A DNA stretch of 64,000 nt from Rhytidiadelphus loreus (taxonomy: Eukaryota; Streptophyta; Bryopsida; Hypnales; Hylocomiaceae). A program made the translations under genes and the position numbers. The stretch lies in the NCBI GenBank assembly GCA_947034895.1, contig OX344762.1:27012760-27076759 (forward strand). Reading direction: 5' to 3'. Positions 58,979-64,000 of this stretch are shown here, piece after piece (within the stretch, counting starts at the first letter, position 1; each line of letters begins with the position of its first letter). Under the pieces are notes generated by a model. That model did no database searches and was not told where the DNA came from. It saw only the letters and a program-made list of their open reading frames with translations.

Positions 58979-61854
58979 TTTGAATCACTTTATAGTTTAA
59001 AGTTTTTCCATTTGAATAGGTTTAGAAAACGAATTTCACCTCCAAATGTGTTTCTAGGAAAATTTCAGCATCCTTTTTCAACACTAAAACATTATAATCT
59101 TGCAACCTATGCAGTAAAATGACTCCAAATTTGATTCACGTCATCTTCAACATGTACTCTACAAGATTGTATGGTTGAGATTTGTATACCTTACTGACAT
59201 TTTGAACTATAACACTTCAAAAGCAACAATGTTCATGAACTCAAATAGGCCTTACACAATGAGGGGTCAAGGCCCTATCATGCAACCCCCAAAGAGGTGC
59301 CTTGGGGGTAACGATTCTCGAGAAGCAGAGCCTCTGGCCACTGGGACTTTAGATCTTGTAGTGAGAAACCTTCCTTGAATACCTTTAGCACATAATTGAA
59401 CTGCCTATGCTTCTTGTCGCAGAAAACCGCTTCAAAAATTTCCGCCTGACCGCCTTCGGCTATTTTTTGGAGTCAAGGAGTTGACCATCTCTGATACATC
59501 GATACTTCTCGAAGACTACCGTAAATTTCCCGTTTGGTTTTCGCGTTGCCATCTGAACCAGTGAATTTTTTAAGCCTCAATTGTACTCTTCATCTCACTG
59601 TTTGAAGCCAATCCCGCTGCAATTGCTTCTCTGAACAACATCAACTCCTGTAAAGTAATTCAACGAAGAAGAGCTTGGATCCAAACTACAACAAGGTTCA
59701 TTGTCCTGGCTGTGAGTCTCTCGCTGTGTGGTACACAGAAACGCTTTAGAGTGTCTGGCTCTGACTGGTCCATCACCTTGTTGCCAGCTAAGGAGGCTTC
59801 AGAAATCTACTCAACAAAAAACCACGTACAGCCACAATGCTTAGACTAACACTATAAGTTGTCTACTGTAGATGTTCAATTTCAAATTCTAAAACGCAGG
59901 GCACAACTAATACCAACCTCCCACAAACTCAAAATTAGTATGTTCGGGATCATGGTTTGCAACAGTCTTCAGAAACCACTGCAAAAGTTGGGATCAGGGG
60001 TTCGCATCTGAACTGGACTTCAAAGGGTCTCCTTTTATGCGGGACCCTAAGCAATATGACCTGCATTGCTAGCTTAGCAATTCTTCCAGGTCTATCACCA
60101 ACCTTACCGCGCCACTCTGTAGGGTCTACGATTTATAGGTTTTTAAACAAGCAAACCAGGGTCTGTAGAGTTGAATGCATGGTCAATGCAAGGAAAAAGA
60201 AACAACACCTAATATTCATACACATCTAACACTGACCATCAGACCATCAACAGATTCCAACAGTAAGCAGAGTGGAAACAAGATTTGTTTCATCTTCAAA
60301 GTCGCTGATCTGTCTCGATCGTTGGAGGACCTAATGCATTCAAATGTACAGACCCTGTTGATCCAATTGTCTGTCTTGGATGCTCGTATTTGCACGGAGC
60401 CTGCTAACTTGCATGGACCAGTATTCACATAATTCCAAGTGTACACTCACATCCAGCAACCCAAACCATGACCGTATCAACAAGAAGGTCTGCCCACTAA
60501 CTCTCACATCCTACACCTAAAAAACCCATACTCGTTCAAACGGCACAATCTCACGGAATTGGCAACCATATTGAGGTATAGACTAAGTTTGAGGAACCTC
60601 GAGCAGTTCAGAGGTGCCCAGCCGAAAGGAACCTCATCTTTAGACCGGTGCTAGATAATAGAGCTCAATTTCTCAAAGAGCCACCTCAAAACCCACGTGA
60701 AAGTCCTAGTCTTCAGACGCTTGAGCACAGCCTACTATTCGGGATTCTGAAAGTTGAAAACATAATTCACAGCTCAGTTGCTAATAGAGTGAATACCTGG
60801 GATGCTGGCGGAGCAAGTCCTTCCGAATACTCGCCCTTGCCTCCAGTGATCTGGACAACGACCTCTACACATGACCAATTTCAAACGATGGTCAAATTCG
60901 TTAAATTGGCACGATTCCAGTACCAAAAATTGTGACAGGACTAAAAGCTAGGATAGATAGGGATTTATGTTTCAGACTACGCGTTCTGAAAGGTGCCAGA
61001 GTATTGGAATACTGCCAATAAAACGAAAGTGACGTTTAAGGATAGTTCGACACTCTGATTGGGACCCCCCCTGCAGTATGCACAGCACCCCTAGACGTCT
61101 CTACTCTCAAGCAGAAACATTTTTGGCAACGGAGGTGACCTAACTCACATGAGTCCCGGTTTCTGTCCACCAATGCGCGCTCACGTTTCCAGTGCGTTCG
61201 AGTCGTGCCAGGCTTCTGCCTCAGCACCGCCATCGCCAAAATGGTTGACATCACAATCGCCATCGCCATCGCTGCACCTTCTTCTCCAACGCCCATTGCA
61301 GCTCTAACTTCAATTCCCTACCGACACTGAGAGCCTAATAACAACTGGGAAATCTCTCCACGAGGAACTGTGATATGTATTATGTCGCCATTATCTCCGA
61401 ATCTCGAGCTTTCCTACCCCGGACGGACCGACGAGCACACAATTTGAACGAGCGCCCACATGGACATGCAATCAAGCAAAGCCGATTGATGTCGCCAGGC
61501 CAAAGACGTAACCTTCTCTCACTTGGTGCACCACCGAGACCTTGTGAGTTCTAAATTGAAGCGAGTCCAGTACTTATACGAAAGACTATTTTGGAAGACT
61601 TTAAAAGAGAATTGCACATACCATCGGAAGCAATAGAGAATGGAGAATTGCACATACATCGGAAGCAATAGAGAATTGCACATACAGTATTTCACAAAAG
61701 CATCTACTACGAAATTTTCGTGATCATCTAACCGTGCATCGTCAAAATCATAGTTCTAACGTGGAAAACATAACTGTGCAGTGAGATTTACATAAAGCTG
61801 GTGCCCCCACTTTGGGTCCACCGGCTATGCTGTGCTAGGTCTGCGAGGAGTTGA
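58979..61854. other. Unassigned stretch with gene-like composition
   Basis: From about 59250 to 61500 the base composition is like the gene islands, yet all ORFs are under 100 codons and none is recognised. A minus-strand ORF at 61296-61036 starts with a hydrophobic stretch (MAMAIVMSTILAMAVL) and might be a first exon, but no continuation was found. Candidates are a non-coding transcript, UTR exons or a decayed gene. Three copies of 'GAGAATTGCACATAC' occur at about 61608-61690. Confidence 0.4.
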
Positions 61855-63844
61855 TCAAGTGACTTTGCTTTGACATTCTGGTACAGCAGCTGCATCAATG
61901 TCCCAAATATCCGATTTATTCAAGTCGGGGTAATCCTCTTCAGTCAACTTATAGGCCGGGACCCTGTGCGAAAAGCGCTCCATGCTTCCAATCGGTAGTG
62001 AGCCTCTCTGGTACCCTGGCTCCCACAATGTTCGATAGCCTGTCCGCTTCCTCAATACTAAAATATCCAATGGGCGCCCTTCTCCACAATTTGATAGAAT
62101 GACCACTAGTCTAAAGTTGCCGTTCTCCTCGTTTCCTTTCCCCTGTTTCACTTTCTCAGAACGACCTTGTTTCAAGTCTTCTTTCTTATGCAGAGCCCAT
62201 ACCTCCCCTTTCCGTGGGTACACTTGAATCACATTGTCAAGCTTTGGTGTGAACTCCATCCTATGCGAGAAGTAATTTACAACATTGAAGATTCTCGTCT
62301 CCTTCAGTTCTTCAAAATCCCCACAACTCCTTGGATTCAATGCTTCCTGTGACGACCACGCTCACAACACTTTCCGTCAAAGCCTTTTCCATGAAAGCCT
62401 TTATCAGTTCAAGCGAACGAAGCTTTTGGTGGCACAAAGCAAAAACATGCAAAACATTTTCATGTACACATAAAAGAAGAGGGGACAAACCTTTTGCCGT
62501 TCATTTTTCTTGGATGCAATGTGAGGTTGTAGCCAGCTTGCCTTCACCCAAAAGGCACCATTCATGCTCACTTCCTTGACTCGAATCAAGGAACGTGGCA
62601 TAAAATCAATTTCATGATAAAGAGCCCATACCTAGAATAGCCAGCATGAACAGGCAGTTAGTGTCAAATAAGAACTAAGCCACAATAAGCACATCTTTAG
62701 GAACCAAAGCATAAAGATAGGAGCACAGTAGAACTTACCACCAAGATAGAATAGAAGAACCATGTTGCCCAAGGTGAACAAGACTATATGGGTGACAAAG
62801 ATTGTACCTCGTTTGTTTTAATTTTCTCCTTCACGCGATCGCCATCAAAGTTATAGTAATCAGAATCAGGAACAGGCTTTTGTTGTTCTTCATCCACATC
62901 TACAGAAGGGTGCCCTTGAGAGTTACTATGCTTGGGTCTTCCTAAAGGTCTTGATGAACGTGAGACCCGCTGCAAGTTAGTGTTTCTTGGATCTTTGTCC
63001 GATTGTGTAGTCCTGTCAATGCAGGTGTTTGCACCTGTTACACTAGGGACTATCAGACCTCACGAATCATTAAAATTGGAGGGGAGGGAGAGAAGGGAAA
63101 GGGCCACGAATCTTATCAAAAGGAACAAGAAACGATACGTGATGACCACAGAAAATATAATTACCTTGTGACATAGATTTTGTTGGGTTGGGATGCAATT
63201 GGGCTTTTGTGCCTGGAGGACGTCCCCTGCGACCAGGTAATTTTCGCCCATATAGTGGCCTTATGGACGCTGACTTCTCCCTTTGTTTGAATTTCAGCAT
63301 GTCGGCAACGGACTCACCAATCATTCTCTCGGTATCATTATGCAATCCGGGCTCAAATCTGGGCTCAAATACATGCTCTTCTACACTATCACTATCACCA
63401 TCATTCTCTAACTCAACGAACTCCTTCTCCACTTTTACTTTCTCGAGCTTCGAAACGTCGGATGAAAACCCTATGTTGCTCTTACCCAACTCTCTGGTGT
63501 GACTTCTTTCTGCATTTTCAGCGCAACCTCTATCTGAAAACTCCAGACGCTCCCTACAACTGTTCTCTTCGCTTGGAAAAAGGTTAACGTTCAGAGTCTC
63601 TCTTGGTGATTGGAGATGTTCAAAATCGGTGTGTGGAAAATCAACCACATCCAAATCCCTATCAAGCTTCTTCAATGAAAGCGGGGTGATTAGGTGTTTC
63701 GAATCACATGGTGAGCCCACATTTTCTGTAGGTTGATTTCCTACACAGCCTGATCCTCCTGTCATAGAGTTTCCGATTTGTATCTGCGCCTCCCAAGACT
63801 TTACTTCAGTTTTAGCTTCAGATATCCAGGTGTTCCACTGTGCT
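61855..63844 (-). CDS. DnaJ-family protein with DUF3444 repeats, 3' part
   Basis: Four minus-strand exons were joined: 63844-63165, 63034-62808, 62631-62491, 62346-61855 (stop at 61855). They encode about 505 residues of the C-terminal part. The exon at 63844 begins in mid-codon, so earlier exons, including the expected J domain, lie beyond the right edge. Seen here: an acidic linker, an AT-hook (PGRRGRPPGTK), then one DUF3444 unit broken over two exons (VPDSDYYNFDGDRVKEKIKTNE|VWALYHEIDFMPRSLIRVKEV) and a second-unit end (YPRKGEVWALHKKE ... MERFSHRVPAYKLT). Plant proteins of this type carry an N-terminal J domain and are thought to work as nuclear Hsp70 co-chaperones; their exact role is unknown. 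The AT-hook supports chromatin contact. Confidence 0.85.
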
Positions 63845-64000
63845 CTGACCACCCTCAACACCAACAATAACGACATCAGTACATATTGGATACATAATGC
63901 TTGTGAACACTATGCATTTTACATAATGCTTGTAGAATATATCCAGAGATCTGCTTGGCAGACCCTTTCTTCCTTAGAATGGCCGCCAGGCAATATAAGC
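63845..64000 (-). other. Intron of the DnaJ/DUF3444 gene
   Basis: The acceptor CAG ends at 63845. No coding similarity in the remaining bases, which contain a short duplication ('ACATAATGCTTGT' near 63892 and 63920). Confidence 0.5.

Noticed and set aside
61036..61296. Hydrophobic minus-strand ORF as a membrane protein gene
   Set aside because: Only a short Met/Ala-rich start from a CAT-repeat, followed by unrelated sequence; no second exon or family match found.
1..64000. CRISPR arrays, bacterial operons, tRNA or rRNA genes
   Set aside because: None seen; the window is plant nuclear DNA. A tRNAscan or Rfam run could still reveal small RNAs I cannot recognise by eye.

Overview
This window is nuclear DNA of a land plant. 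It has multi-exon genes with GT-AG introns, plant-specific families (a thylakoid VIPP1/PspA homologue with a transit peptide, a malectin-like LRR receptor kinase, a fused double DJ-1 protein, a PPR protein, a DnaJ protein with DUF3444 repeats), and no bacterial-style operons. Long AT-rich spacers packed with small non-autonomous transposons, alternating with compact gene islands, would fit a bryophyte (a moss) or another non-seed plant. That placement is inference; nothing in the window fixes the species.

Layout. 1-7.7 kb: AT-rich, repeat-filled spacer with one uninterrupted ORF (3277-4293) coding for an extremely charged helical protein. 8.2-11.7 kb: nine-exon VIPP1/PspA family gene, +. 12.2-13.9 kb: cluster of TTAA-bounded elements. 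14.8-21.4 kb: fifteen-exon malectin-like LRR receptor kinase, +, with a lost catalytic Asp (HRS for HRD). 21.7-25.5 kb: two abutting TTAA elements, a perfect CACTA-type foldback element and AT-rich spacer. 26.0-29.6 kb: six-exon DJ-1D, +. 30.8-33.2 kb: GT92 glycosyltransferase, -. 34.5-41.3 kb: spacer with more copies of the TTAA family. 41.8-43.5 kb: PPR protein, +. 44.8-47.3 kb: oxalyl-CoA decarboxylase / 2-hydroxyacyl-CoA lyase, +, with a duplicated 3' splice site. 47.3-53 kb: AT-rich spacer with foldback and tandem repeats. 53.6-57.4 kb: ten-exon eIF3b, +, with one GC-AG intron. 57.9-61.8 kb: repeats and an unassigned stretch. 61.9-64 kb: 3' part of a DnaJ/DUF3444 gene, -, running off the right edge.

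The genes are independent housekeeping and signalling genes rather than a pathway cluster: plastid membrane maintenance (VIPP1), glyoxal detoxification (DJ-1D), glycan synthesis (GT92), organelle RNA metabolism (PPR), oxalate/2-hydroxyacyl-CoA catabolism (OXC), translation initiation (eIF3b), cell-surface perception (RLK) and a chaperone-linked nuclear protein (DnaJ-DUF3444). Exon models were built by hand from splice signals, continuity of reading frame and family similarity; every complete model has a total coding length divisible by three.

Points most worth checking: (i) two families of elements bounded by TTAA and starting TTAACCC, in two places sharing a single TTAA; (ii) the HRD-to-HRS receptor kinase; (iii) an in-frame duplicated acceptor in the OXC gene that would insert 61 residues into the thiamine-diphosphate motif; (iv) a VIPP1 homologue with a non-canonical C-terminal tail; (v) the isolated arginine/glutamate-rich ORF.
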